From assembly GCF_041146795.1 (NCBI RefSeq), contig NC_135169.1, positions 11,244,764 through 11,308,763 on the forward strand: DNA of 64,000 nucleotides. Direction: 5' to 3'. A model generated the notes under the pieces. The model did no database searches. It was not told the origin of the DNA and worked only from the letters and a program-made list of their open reading frames with translations. Made by a program: the position numbers and the translations under genes. Below are positions 46,601-58,100 of the stretch, piece by piece. Position 1 is the stretch's first letter. Every line of letters starts with the position of its first letter. The stretch comes from Maylandia zebra (lineage: Eukaryota > Chordata > Actinopteri > Cichliformes > Cichlidae).

Positions 46601-47110
46601 GAGTGCTTGTAGCGGTAAGAAACTCTGCACCTTCGCCCCCAGTTTAGTAAAACGTACTCAGAATGCAGAACATGAGAGGTTAAAATGCCGTCTGCCTGTC
46701 TGAGGATGTTCTAGTAGTTCTTGGGGGTTTACAGGAGCTGTCGTGGCCATAATCCTCCCTGCTGTCCTAATCAAAGTTTAATCTGAGCTTTTGACTCTAC
46801 AGTTAAATTACCAAACCAGCGTGCAGTGTTATACCTTAAGATCGACTCAACTGTTGCTCTGTAAAAAATCATCATGATATCACTGTGAACGCCAAACAAC
46901 CAGAGTGTAGATGCTGACGGATCAGAGCACAGACACTGTTTGCTTGTGTTCTCCAGCTGAGATCACTGTCAGTATGAACTCGCAGGTATTTGAAGGAGTT
47001 AACTTTTTAATTCAGTTCAATTCAATCCTCCACCAGGATCCACCAGCATCTCCACTGTCTTGTATTAATCTGCAGTTGGTGAGCATCGCAGCAGCTGACA
47101 CACTTCTCCA
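46600..47110 (-). pseudogene. Decayed CR1/Rex1-like LINE RT C-terminal region
   Basis: Broken minus frames contain ESILRYNTARWFGNLTVESK, VNPQELLEHPQTGRRHFNL and, upstream, LINE-type PSNTFKYLRVHTDSDLSWR-like sequence. This resembles the end of a fish LINE reverse transcriptase. Many stops. Confidence 0.5.
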
Positions 47111-47119
47111 CTGCACAGC

Positions 47120-47980
47120 TGTGGGGTTTTAAATTGGACTTTGCAGGTAAAGACTAAGTACCACAGTGTGATCAGATAATTTCACAACATCTTGATTTGA
47201 ATGGGAGATTAGTGTAAAGTGTGATTAATTCATATTTTACACTGCTGTGTAAGAAAAGCTTAAATTAACAGTGCAGTATTGAATATTACATAAAATAAAC
47301 TATATACACAATGCAGAGATGCAGAAATGTGTGCATGCAGCACAGAGCCATGGCTCGGTGTCTCACAGGATTAACTGTACTTTCACAAGTGTTCGTTTTT
47401 CTTACTGATTAAAAACCTCCATTAAGGATGTTAGTTCTACACAAAGTAATTAAGCAAAATATTAAATTACAGAAAAGTGTTTTTCAGTTTCTGCTAAAGA
47501 AATTTCATTTTTTTACAACTACAGTTAAAAAAACAGAAGGTCTGGGTAATGAAATACCAGAACATTTTGTGTAATTTTAAATATTTATTTCTTACAATAT
47601 AAAGAGTGTTCAGATTTCTTCCTGAAGAAAGCGGAGATAGTCAGTGGGCTGTGTGTGGTCCGAGATATATAAATCTAGTCTAACAGCGTAACAGCTTGTA
47701 GCTCAGTGTTCCAACATTTAGAAGTAGCAGCTGTTATCACAACTAGAGATCAATGCAGTACTAACATGCTGTTAGTTCATTTTGTAAGGTAGACCCTACA
47801 ATAATACATACAGAGAATAAAACAACAATCATATGACCCCCTAAGCACTTTGCCAACAATGCTGGGATGGCGTGGTGGGTATGCTGTCATGTGGTGTGTG
47901 GAGGCGGCGGTCACGCCTGCCAAAGATCATCTGGATGGATCTTGATATCCCATAGTGCCAAAGCACGCAGGTCCTTCGAA
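47120..47980. other. AT-rich non-coding interval
   Basis: Includes GTAAGGTAGACCCTACAATA (47787), an L2-associated tail sequence also seen at 56067. No gene. Confidence 0.35.
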
Positions 47981-47989
47981 TGAGGTCCC

Positions 47990-48660
47990 GCCAGCTCTGG
48001 AAATTCACCCCACGGGAGATTTCCCCACGGGAGCACTCTCGTGATGACACCCTGTGTTCAGCCTTTGACCAAATGATAGAAGCTGATGGTCATGTGATGC
48101 ACCCTGAACTGAAACTACCTGTGCTTCGTATTATTGAAAGGCTTTGCCAAGTGAGTCGCGACACTGGCATGGAGGAGACACACACCCAGTGTACAGTGTT
48201 GCTGGTGAAATGATTTTCCAGGCGGCTCATTATACAGCAATGATTAATGGCCCCATTTTATTGGCCCGGCATCCCTTCCAACAGCACCTTTGCACCTGTT
48301 ACCATTAATGGAGGTCTTGTTTGAGCGCATTGGCATGGACCTCATCGGGCCATTTCACTGGAGTGCATCGCTTTGTATTAGTGGATTATGCAACGCGATA
48401 CCCAGAAGCAGTGCTGCTGCCCACCACCCAGTTTAGTGCAGGCGCCATTTCAGGTCATCTACCGAGTCAGCATCCCGAAAGAGATACTGACTGACCAGGG
48501 CACACCCTTCATGTCTCGCACACTAAAGGAACTACAAATTACTGGGTGTTAAATCTGTTCAGACTGATGAGCTGGTGGAGCGGCTGAATAAGACTTTAAA
48601 CTCCATCATTCGTAAGTTCCCTCCACGGGAGTTTCACACACAGTGGGACAGGGGAGGGGC
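47990..48660 (+). pseudogene. gypsy-type polyprotein fragment with integrase core
   Basis: A + frame reads SRDDTLCSAFDQMIEADGHV, LRIIERLCQVSRDTGMEETH (spacer before integrase). Broken frames then give FYWPGI, SIPKEILTDQGTPFMSRTLK and LKELQ, with the catalytic DQG block, and a LVERLNKTL-like segment. Stops and frameshifts throughout. Confidence 0.65.
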
Positions 48661-48699
48661 CACGCAGATTTATCACCTCAGCCTGCTGAAAGCATGGAG

Positions 48700-49863
48700 A
48701 TGGATAGATGATAGATGGTGAAGTGTAAGTGGAGCAAACTTTAACCTCTTTCCATGACAGAGTTTTTCTTGTATCCAGATCCTGCAGCAGCTTCATATCC
48801 TCTTCTGTTTGACCCAGACTGTGCAGGTTCAGAGGTGTCACAGTCTGTAACACTGAACTCTTTATGTTCTTTGAATGTCCTTCCAACAGGAGTTCAATTC
48901 AATTTTATTTATATACGTCAAATCACAACAGCAGTGGCCTCAGTGTCCCGACCTGCTGACTGTAAACCTCTACACTGATGCAGTTTCCAAAAATCCTCCA
49001 AAGCTGCAGAGTCACCTCTGAAGCTGCTGAAACAGAAGCACTGAAACCATCGCAGTCAGACTCTGTTTATTAACCGTCCACGTGACTCGAGGACAAAATA
49101 CTGACACTTTATTTGACTTGCAGCAGGAGAAATATGTCTGGGCTCAGAGTTTTATCCTCTGTGTGATTAAAGTCTGAGGTTTATGACACGTGTGTTGGAT
49201 TTTGGGTTGATTAAGTTTTCACTTTCCACTTCTTTTGAGGACTCAGAGGTGAACAGCTGTTAAACCTGTGGAGGAGTTTTTACGTGATGAGCTCTGATCA
49301 TGTTTCAGAGAACAGCGAGCTTCATGAAGCTCAGACATTTACGTGTCTGTGCTTGAGAACTGAGTCACATGACCTAAACAGCAGCAGCGTCTCTGAGGTT
49401 TACCATCGGTCACCTGAACTCTCAGAAAGTCCCCGCTCTCTCTGTGCTTTCACTTCCTGTTCAGCCAATAGGAAAAGAGCAGCTCCTGATGTGTCAGCTG
49501 TTACTACAGGCAGAAGTCTTTTATGTGAACGGCAGCAGAGACGCTCAGAGTCAGACGCCCTGCTGGATCCACACTCAGTCAGAGTTTAAGGCTGGAATGT
49601 TTTTAAACCAGTTTAACCAGTCTGACTGTCTGACTGGAGTCTGCAGGTTTGAGTCACATTAATAATAAACACCAGTCCACACACAGTCTGAAAAGTTAAA
49701 TAAATATTTAGAGCTGATTATTGCACCAGGACAGCCAATCAGAAACAGCTAAGTCATCAGTTACTAGGTAAAGCTGGACAGCAGAGGAAGTGCTCTGATC
49801 CTTCACTGCAGTACAGCAATACTACAAACAGACAGTAAGTCCTGCATTAGAAACAAATCTACT
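48700..49863. repeat. Duplicated block B (paired with block A)
   Basis: Homologous to 41160-42080, with an extra segment at about 48860-49150 that includes a short L2-like tail (48893-48945). It keeps GAAAGTCCCC (49425-49434), TTTCACTTCC (49448-49457), CCAAT and the X-Y-like module, and lacks block A's SINE. Confidence 0.75.
49735..49768 (-). promoter_or_regulatory. X-Y-like module in block B
   Basis: The minus strand reads CCTAGTAACTGATGACTTA, then 7 bp, then CTGATTGG. This is closer to the consensus X box than block A. No class II exon follows on the minus strand. Confidence 0.45.
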
Positions 49864-49959
49864 TCAGCCGCCCTCGTCAAGCAATCAGAGTGCACAGACT
49901 GTGAGATCATTTCAAACTCCTGCTCTGAATATGTGGAATGTCTGACTCTGAGGCCTTTT

Positions 49960-50190
49960 TATTTGCCCACAGTGCTGCAGTGCATCATTGTGAGTGTCGT
50001 GCACATCCCCCCCTCCGCTAACTGAAGGAGCTGCACGACATGAACAACGAGCACGAAAATAAACACCCACACGCTGCTGTCATTGTTCTGGGAGACTTTA
50101 ATCATTGTAATCTCCAGAAAAACGTGCCTTAACTGCATCACTTTGTAACCTTCCCCACCAGGGGGAATAAAATACAGGATCAGTGTTCAC
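49960..50190 (+). pseudogene. LINE endonuclease fragment
   Basis: Broken + frames give VIVLGDFNHCNLQKN, with the GDFNH block of apurinic-type LINE endonucleases, then FVTFPTRGNKIQD. It is of the CR1/Rex1 style and adjoins unrelated L2-like sequence. Confidence 0.5.
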
Positions 50191-50309
50191 AAATGAAATT
50201 TTAATCATTAGAGAAAAAATTACCAACAATCATCCCACAGATGTAATATTATCTACAGCTACTCTTAGTGCCATTGATGCTAAGTTAGACTCTTTATCTC
50301 CAGTTGATC

Positions 50310-50884
50310 TGTCACGGCGGGGTGCGCCGATGTATGTGGAAACAGGACCCAAAAGCAGATGATGACGAGGAATTGTAATGATTAACAGAAAAGTGAACCT
50401 TTATTGCGATGACGGCAGGGAATGAACCAAGAGACCAAAACAAACAGGCAAAACACTAAGAAACAAAAACACTAAAGGTACTAAGACCAAAAAACTATAA
50501 CTATGACTGAGGTGGAGTAAACAGACGAACCGACAATGGCATGAAGAAAACAAAAGGCTTAAATACAGACATGAGGTGATCAGGGGAAGTGGCGACACAT
50601 GGGGGAAAACTGCTAACAGACATAAACCTAATGACAGGACCAGGAGAGGAAAGCTAAATATAATGAACAAAGAACACATGACATTGTCAGAATAAAACAG
50701 GAAATGACAACACAACTTAACAGACCTAATACGTGATGAAATAAATAGAAAACCCCAAAACATAGAAAACCCAGGAACAATAACTGCCTAAACTAAAGGC
50801 AAATAGGAAATAACACAAACTAATAACATATCAAAAAGTACAAAGAAAACTCAGAGTGCTGGGTCGGAGACCCAGCCTGTGACA
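50310..50884 (-). mobile_element. Solo LTR with TGATC target duplication
   Basis: TGATC at 50305-50309 and 50885-50889 flanks a 575-bp unit that begins and ends TGTCAC..GTGACA. The minus strand has CGCAATAAAGGTTCAC (polyadenylation signal) and ends CACCCCGCCGTGACA. No internal retroelement sequence remains. Confidence 0.85.
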
Positions 50885-51361
50885 TGATCTTTCTGCGTTA
50901 ACTTCAATAATTACTTCCTCCAAACCATCAACGTGTCTTTTAGACCCCATTCCTACAAAACTGCTCAAAGAAGTCCTGCCATTAATTAATGCTTCGATCT
51001 TAAATATGATCAACCTATCTCTAATGATCGGCTATGTACCACAGGCCTTCAAGCTGGCTGTAGTTAAACCTTTACTCAAAAAGCATCTCTAGACCCAGCA
51101 GTCTTTCTAGACCCTTCCTTTCATACCAAACATCCTTGAAAGAGTAGTTGTCAAACAGCTAACAGATCATCTGCAGAGGTTTATTTGAAGAGTTTCAGTC
51201 AGGTTTCAGAGCTCATCACAGCACAGAAACAGCTTTAGTGAAGGTTACAAATGATCTTCTTATGGCCTCTGACAGTGGACTCATCTCTGTGCTTGTCCTG
51301 CTAGACCTCAGTGCAGCGTTCGATACTGTCGACCATAATATCCTATTAGAGCGATTAGAAC

Positions 51362-52204
51362 ATGTTTAATGATCTTCTCTTAATTACTGATTCAGGGCAT
51401 TCTGCTGTATTAGTCTTATTGGATTTGTCCTCAGCCTTTGACATGGTTGACCATAATATTTTATTAACAAGGTTAGAATGCACTGTGGGCATTCGGGGCG
51501 AAGCCCTTAACTGGTTCAAATCATACCTTTTGAACAGGTCTTTCTCTGTTACCTTGGGTACTTATTCTTCCTCAACTGCATCCTTATGCTGTGGTGTGCC
51601 CCAAGGCTCTGTGCTTGGCCCAATGTTATTCTCATTATATATGCTCCCCCTAGGCTTAATCTTTGAAAAATATAACATTTCTTATCACCTCTATGCCGAT
51701 GATTTACAGATTTATTTTCAATTAGATGATGACGACATTGCTCCTTCATTGCACTGCTTCCTCGAGTGCGTGAGAGAAGTCAGAGAATGGCTTTCAGACA
51801 ACTCCCTTATCCTGAACGAAAAGAAAACGGAGATTGTGGTGTTTGGCAACCATATCCCTAGGGGCCTATCAGCTGATACCTTTGGATCCTTTGCCACTTC
51901 TTTCTCTGACTCAGTTAGTGACCTAGGGGTTCTGCTGGACAGCTCTTTCAAATTTAACAAACAAGTGTCCTCAGTAATCAAATCTAGCTTCTACCAACTG
52001 CGCCTTATTGCTAAGGCTAAGCACTGTGTCCCTCATAAAGATCTTGAAAAGCTCATTCATGCTTTTGTGACTTCTAGATTGGATTACTGTAACTCCCTCT
52101 ACTTTGGTCTTCACTCCGCTCTCCTTCACAGACTTCAGCTTGTCCAAAATGCTGCGGCTCGCCTCCTGACTGGCACTAGAAAGCATCACCCCAGTTCTTA
52201 TTGA
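51362..52204 (+). pseudogene. L2-like reverse transcriptase fragment, 280 aa open
   Basis: Open frame with LVLLDLSSAFDMVDHNILL, GVPQGSVLGPMLFSLYMLPL and the catalytic YADDLQIYF, then VSDLGVLLDSSFKFNKQV, VTSRLDYCNSLYFGLH and NAAARLLTGTRK. It lacks the endonuclease and the N-terminal RT part. A frameshift near 52200 separates the last segment (YRIEFKILLLTFEIINNSAP). Confidence 0.88.
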
Positions 52205-52699
52205 GTTGCAATGGTTACCCATAAAATATCGCATTGAATTTAAAATATTGTTGCTCACCTTTGAAATTATAAATAATTCAGCCCCTCGTTATCTAGTCGA
52301 TCTTCTTAGTCTACATGTCCCTGGGCGAGCCCTCAGGTCTTCAGCCCAATTACTCCTGGCTCAGCCTAGTCTTTTAAACGTGCTATACAAATAAAGTTGT
52401 ATTTCCAGTCACCTTTCTCACTCACTATGTGTTAACAGACCTCTCTGCATTGAATCATATCTGTTATTAACCTCTGTCTCTCTTCCACAGCATGTCTTCA
52501 TCCTGTCTTCCTTCTCTCAGCCCAACCAATCACAGCAGATGGCCCCGCCCCTCCCTGAGCCTGGTTCTGCCGGAGGTTTCTTCCTGTTAAAAGGGAGTTT
52601 TTCCTTCCCACTGTCGCCAAAGTGCTTGCTCATAGGGGGTCATGTGATTGTTGGGTTTTTCTCTGTATCTACTATACAAACACTGTTAAATGTTCAGGT

Positions 52700-54860
52700 T
52701 CGATGCCATATGTTAAAACAAGATCTAGAGTGTGATTAAAGTGGTGGGTGAGTTCTTTTACATGTTGAGAGAAGCCAATTGAGCCTGATAATACAGATAC
52801 AGCCACTTTAAATGGCCGCCTCATCACTCACAGGACCATGACAGATACTTAGTGGATTCCTGATGGATTGCCAGCTGATCTGTTACTGTAATGATAGGGT
52901 AATGTCTTGTACATCCACCAGGGGGCACAGTGGTAATGGAAGTTAACAACCTGCTTACTCACGTCTGGTGCTAATCTCAGTCTCTAATCACCTTTGTGAT
53001 TTATTTTAATATTCTACGCTGTGAAAGGGACTTTCTAAATCCAACAACTGGTACATGTCCTGCAAACAAGTGTCCAACCTGCAGTATTTATCTATTTAGT
53101 TAAAGGTGGAAAAGCTCCATGTGCCGACAGGTAGGAGAGAATTAATAGTTATTAGCGTTCAACCTGGTCTGGTTGTGTACGAACAACGCTCCAAAAGAAG
53201 CATCTAAATCCTGACGATGAATGAATAAACTGATAAATCTCTGCAGGACCTTTACACACAGAGAGAGCACAGACTGTCATCAGCATCACAGAGGATTCTT
53301 TTGTCACACATCAGGTGGTCATTCAAACAGCTCTCTGACCCCTACAGAAGGACAACAAACCCAAATATCCTCTCTGTGCCAGCTGTGGTTTTAACACACG
53401 TACACAGTATTCCAGGAATCACTGACAGGATGTCAGTTATACCTGTCTGTGAAACCTTCTTCGTGAGTGCCATTGATGTGATTTGGCCTTAAATAAAGTT
53501 AATCAACGATTAAGATTTTTAGATTTTTACATTAGTGTTAAAATCCTGTTTTCAAAGTATTGTAACGATCCTTGAGGTGATTTTATTGTGATGTGTTCAC
53601 TGATGTGAGTTACCAGAGCTGGACAGTGAGGTGTTCCGGTGGACCCTGCCCTGTTACCCTGTTAATAAACCATGGTGAGACCAAAATGTCTGCTGGAACA
53701 TTACAGTATCCAGTAAAGGGTTAAACACTAAAACTGTTATTAACACATCTGCAAACTGTGTGACATCATGTTGAATTTATAGCACACTGTGACTAAAGAT
53801 ATGCAGAAGCAATTTCTACTTGATGAAATTATCTGACAGAACATGCTGTGTAGTTTATTTATGTCTCAGTCAGAAGCAGTTTTCAGTGCTGAGCTGTGTT
53901 CATGACAACTCTGACATCAGAAACCAGTCTCTTTTTATCTTGATGTGAGATCTTATCTTAACTGTGAGAGCATGCACTCTGCTCCTTGAAACAAACTGAA
54001 GGTTTCAACAGACACAACAAAAACTAAATATCAAGTATGAAAACCTTAAATTTATGGAATTCACATAGTAGTATTGACTGCATTTAAATGGTAGCCTCCT
54101 AATGTCCCAGTTTAAGGAAGGCACCATGAGGTTGCTTTTTGTTTGTTCCCTCACATTTCCAAAGACCCAGATCAGCCGCCACAAAACAAACAGCTGGTAT
54201 GAGTTACACACGAATTAACCTAAATGGCCAAACAGGAAGTCCACAGCTGGATATTAGATTCAACAGGCACCAGTGCTAACCACCACACCACCGAGCTGGC
54301 CTGTGACTTGGCGCTATATAGATACAATTGAATTGAATATATCCATAATCACACACACTGTTAAACTAAACTGATCAAAACTGCAAGGTTATTACAGTAA
54401 GCTAAAACTAAACCAAAAACTAAAACCAGATATGAAAAAACATTTTAATTAACTAAAAGTAAAAATAAGAAGTGTAAATAACCAAAACAATGTTGTAAGT
54501 TTTTTAGTAAAATAAACCTTTTTCATAACTTGTTGATGAAGCCTGAATTTTTACTGAGACTCTGGATGTCAACAAGCCTGACAGTGACTGCTTTCAATGA
54601 GTTCTGTTTTGATTGGGATGCCTGTGCTAATCTTACCGCCGACACAATAATACTACAAACAAGCATTGAAGCTGATAAAAACTCATATCAGTCCCCTCTA
54701 AACACTCTCCACATGAACACATCTGTAGGTTTGGAACAACATGAAACCTTCCTGCAGGACAGTGGGGCTCTCTCAGTGTTTAAACTGGTTTAAACTGGTT
54801 TCTCTGACATCAGTAACATCTGCAGTGATGCAGGCAAACAAACACAGCTGAAAGTTTGTG
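52700..54860. other. Intergenic interval downstream of beta gene 2
   Basis: A short L2-like tail (TTGGCGCTATATAGATACAA, about 54308) is the only named feature. No gene seen. Confidence 0.35.
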
Positions 54861-54864
54861 TCAT

Positions 54865-54870
54865 TTTATT
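54865..54870 (-). terminator. Polyadenylation signal of MHC class II beta gene 2
   Basis: AATAAA on the minus strand, about 310 bp beyond the stop, in the position homologous to 13427-13432. Confidence 0.5.
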
Positions 54871-55177
54871 TTGACATGAAAGTTAAAATCTGTAAATTAG
54901 AATCAGACGAGCAGAGAGAACAAAGTCACCCTGAGACCTGGATTACAGGGATTATATTACATGGATTGAAGAGCAGAGTTAAACAGTGAAGCATCAAACA
55001 GCAGAGTCGACATTAGACCTGATCCAGGATCATCCCAGTGAAACCACAACAACCACCAACAGCACTGAGATCCTGATCAGGTTCAGAGTCCAGGCAGAGA
55101 TCATCATCATCATCAGTCTGAACACAGGAAGCAGCTGCTTTTATAACATCAGACAGAACCAGGACCAGGATCCAGGC

Positions 55178-58100
55178 TCAATTACTGGGAACCAGGATAC
55201 GACCTGAAAGAAGAAGAGACGAGGACACAGTCACCAACACACTCTGAAAACACATCATGGAAGCTGATTTTGATCAATACTAATGATCAGTAAAGTTTCA
55301 TGTCTCAGGGCTTGGATCAGGACTGAGAGTCTTTAAAAAAAAAACTACTAAAAAACTGGGTTTGACACATGAATGAAACTAACAGTGGTCTGAAAATAAA
55401 CAAACTGGTCTACAACTGTGTGAAACTAGTTTAAACTGGTCTGAAACGGAATTTTAAAACATCGATATATATATAAAAATACTGATGTAAACCAGATCCA
55501 AACCAGTTTTAGACTCATGTAATGTGGTTTGAGATTTAGTCTGGTCTAAACTGGTTTCATTCTGGTCTAAACTGGTTTCATTCTGGTCTAAACTGGTTTC
55601 AGGTATGAACTGGTCTGTGAGTGGGATTCCTGCTCTGACCTCGGGACTTCCTCTTGTAGTAGATGAATCCAGCCAGAGATAAGATCAGACCCAGGATCAG
55701 TCCTGAGGCTCCGATGGCGAGCTTGTTCCTCTCTGACTCAGGCATGGACGGGTCTGAGGACACACAGGTGAGTCACACAGGTGTACATTCAGGTGTGTAC
55801 AGGTGTGTAGATACAGACAGGTATTTACCCCAGTCAGTTTTCAGAGGTTCCTTCAGGCTGGCGTGCTCCACCACACAGGAGATCTTCTCCCCAGACCTTC
55901 AACACAAACAAGCATTAGTGATTCTCTTACAGCTAAGAACTGGAACAGGAACTTATTTTAACCATCAAATCCACGTAAAAAATTATATAAAGGATTCAAT
56001 TCAATTCAGTTTTATTTATATAGCGCCAATCACAACAATAGTTGCCTCAAGGTGTTTTATATTGTAAGGTAGACCCTACAATAATACATACAGAGAAAAA
56101 CCCAACAATCATGTGACCCCCTATGAGCAGCACTTTGGAGACAGTGGGAAGGAAAAAGTCCATCCCGCTGAACTCTAATAGGGTGATATGGTACTACAAG
56201 GTCATTAAGATAAGATGGGGCCTGATTATTTAAGACCTTGTATGTGAGGAGCAGGATTTTGAATTCTGGATTTAACAGGAAGCCAAAACAGGAGAAATCT
56301 GCTCTCTTTCTAGTCCCTGTCAGGACTCTTGCTGCAGCATTTTGGGTTAAATGAAGGCTTTTCAGCGAGTTTTTAGGACATCCTGATAATAATGAATTAC
56401 AGTCGTCCAGCCTGGAAGTAATAAATGCATGAACTAGTTTTTCAGCGTCACTCTGAGACAGGATATTTCTAACTTTAGAGATGTTGCACAAATGGAAGAA
56501 AGCAGTCTTACATATTTGTTTAATATGTGCGTTGAAGGACACGTCCTGGTCAAAAATGACTCCAAGGTTCCTCACAGCGTTACTGGAGGCCAAGGTAATG
56601 CCATCCAGAGTAAGAATCTGGTCAGGACTGATGCTCCACACTTGGCCCTGACCAGGGGCGGAGCGTGGGGGTGGCTTACTGGGCTTAAGCCCGGGTAGTT
56701 TTGTCAGAAGCCCGGGGTCTTTTGGAGTGTAATTTTTTCATAGTTAGATGCCTGGCTGACAACTGTATAAAACAAAAAGTACACACAATATTCGAAGCAC
56801 ATAGTGCACACTGTGGGAATTTACGACTGTGCGTGAATCCCCCCTGATATTGGTATGATCCGAGCTCAGGCACTAAGCGACTGAGCGAGGGGGCGGGGCA
56901 GCTGCTGCCTGTGAGTGCGCTGTTGGAGAAACGCAGCCAGCCATACTAAGGAGAGCTTAAGTTTGACCAGGTACAAAAGCAAATCATTCGTACTGTACAA
57001 ATAATGTAAATATGACGGTGCATCACGAAAGATTGATATCAAACTGATCACTTGACCAATATTACGTTACTTGCTCTTCAAGTGAATCAACAAATGGTGA
57101 AATGAAAAGCCGAACAAATGCTATTTTTTAGAGAGTCTTAGCTTACGTGTGTTTATTTCATATTTTCAGTTCTTACCCTCCCGACTAAATCGGTTTCAGT
57201 TATGTACTGAAACATAAGAATGGACATTAGAGGCTTCTTTCAAAGAAAAAACTCAGGTAAATGTTATTTTATATATTATGTTTTGTATGTTGTTCAGTAT
57301 ATTTCTATGCAAAACAAGAGGGATTTCAGTACACAGCAGGATATTCACATTTATAACCAGTTATTTACTCTTTATGGAGAAAACATAAAACATTTTTACT
57401 GTACAACATCAATTTAGAGTAAACTTTTGTTTTAGATAAATATTGAAATATCTTTTGAATTAGTTAAATGTCAGAATAAAGAGAGACAGAGCTGTCTATT
57501 TATTATCACTTTGATCAAATTTAGGAGTACATGTACACTAAGTTTATTAATTAATAAGAAACTGCAGATGATTCGATTCTGAGCTGAAGAAGCTTCTGAT
57601 AGGTTAGTAGAGTCCATGTGAGTAAACTGGTGGCACACCTGTGGATGCATATAAGGCAAAACACAGAGCCTGTTTCTGTGACATGGGAACATCAAGACAT
57701 GTCAAACAAAACACCAGGAACAGAACTGTGGAGCTCCATAAGTGTGGCTCAGTTTGAATACAATTTGGTGCCATTTGCAATTAAGAAATACAGACAGTTT
57801 CTCTCTTTACTCTTAAAGTTAACAAATATGTTTTTATATTTATCTAAAAAATAAACATTTAGTCTGATTTGATGTTACAATTAAAAAAGTGTTTTTATCT
57901 GAAGAGTTTGTAAATATCTGTATATTTGATGATTGTCAGCACAAAGAGAGAGAGGAACAGAGAGGGAGATGGAGAATGAGGACAGAACAGAGATGAACAA
58001 GAGCAGGTGAGACACACATGTTAGTCAAATGGTTGTTTACCAAAAGTATCAGCGTATCACAGGTCCTCATGTATCTCGTACCTCGTGTTTCTTTTTAGGT

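Larger units (their letters stand above)
50190..52690 (+). mobile_element. L2-like LINE, composite of two copies
   Basis: The first copy runs from ILSTATLSAIDAKLDSLSP (50240) to the RT motif near 51350 ([16 protein letters not shown]-like). At 51356 a second copy begins and repeats that motif (LVLLDLSSAFDMVDHNILL). The second copy ends ACAAATAAAGTTGTATT near 52402. The 3' end of the first type then resumes (52440-52675; GAGGTTTCTTCCTGTTAAAA). A solo LTR interrupts it at 50310-50884. Confidence 0.75.

Noticed and set aside
54005-54211. 68-aa minus-strand frame
   Set aside because: Hydrophobic but without a domain, splice context or homologue that I recognise.
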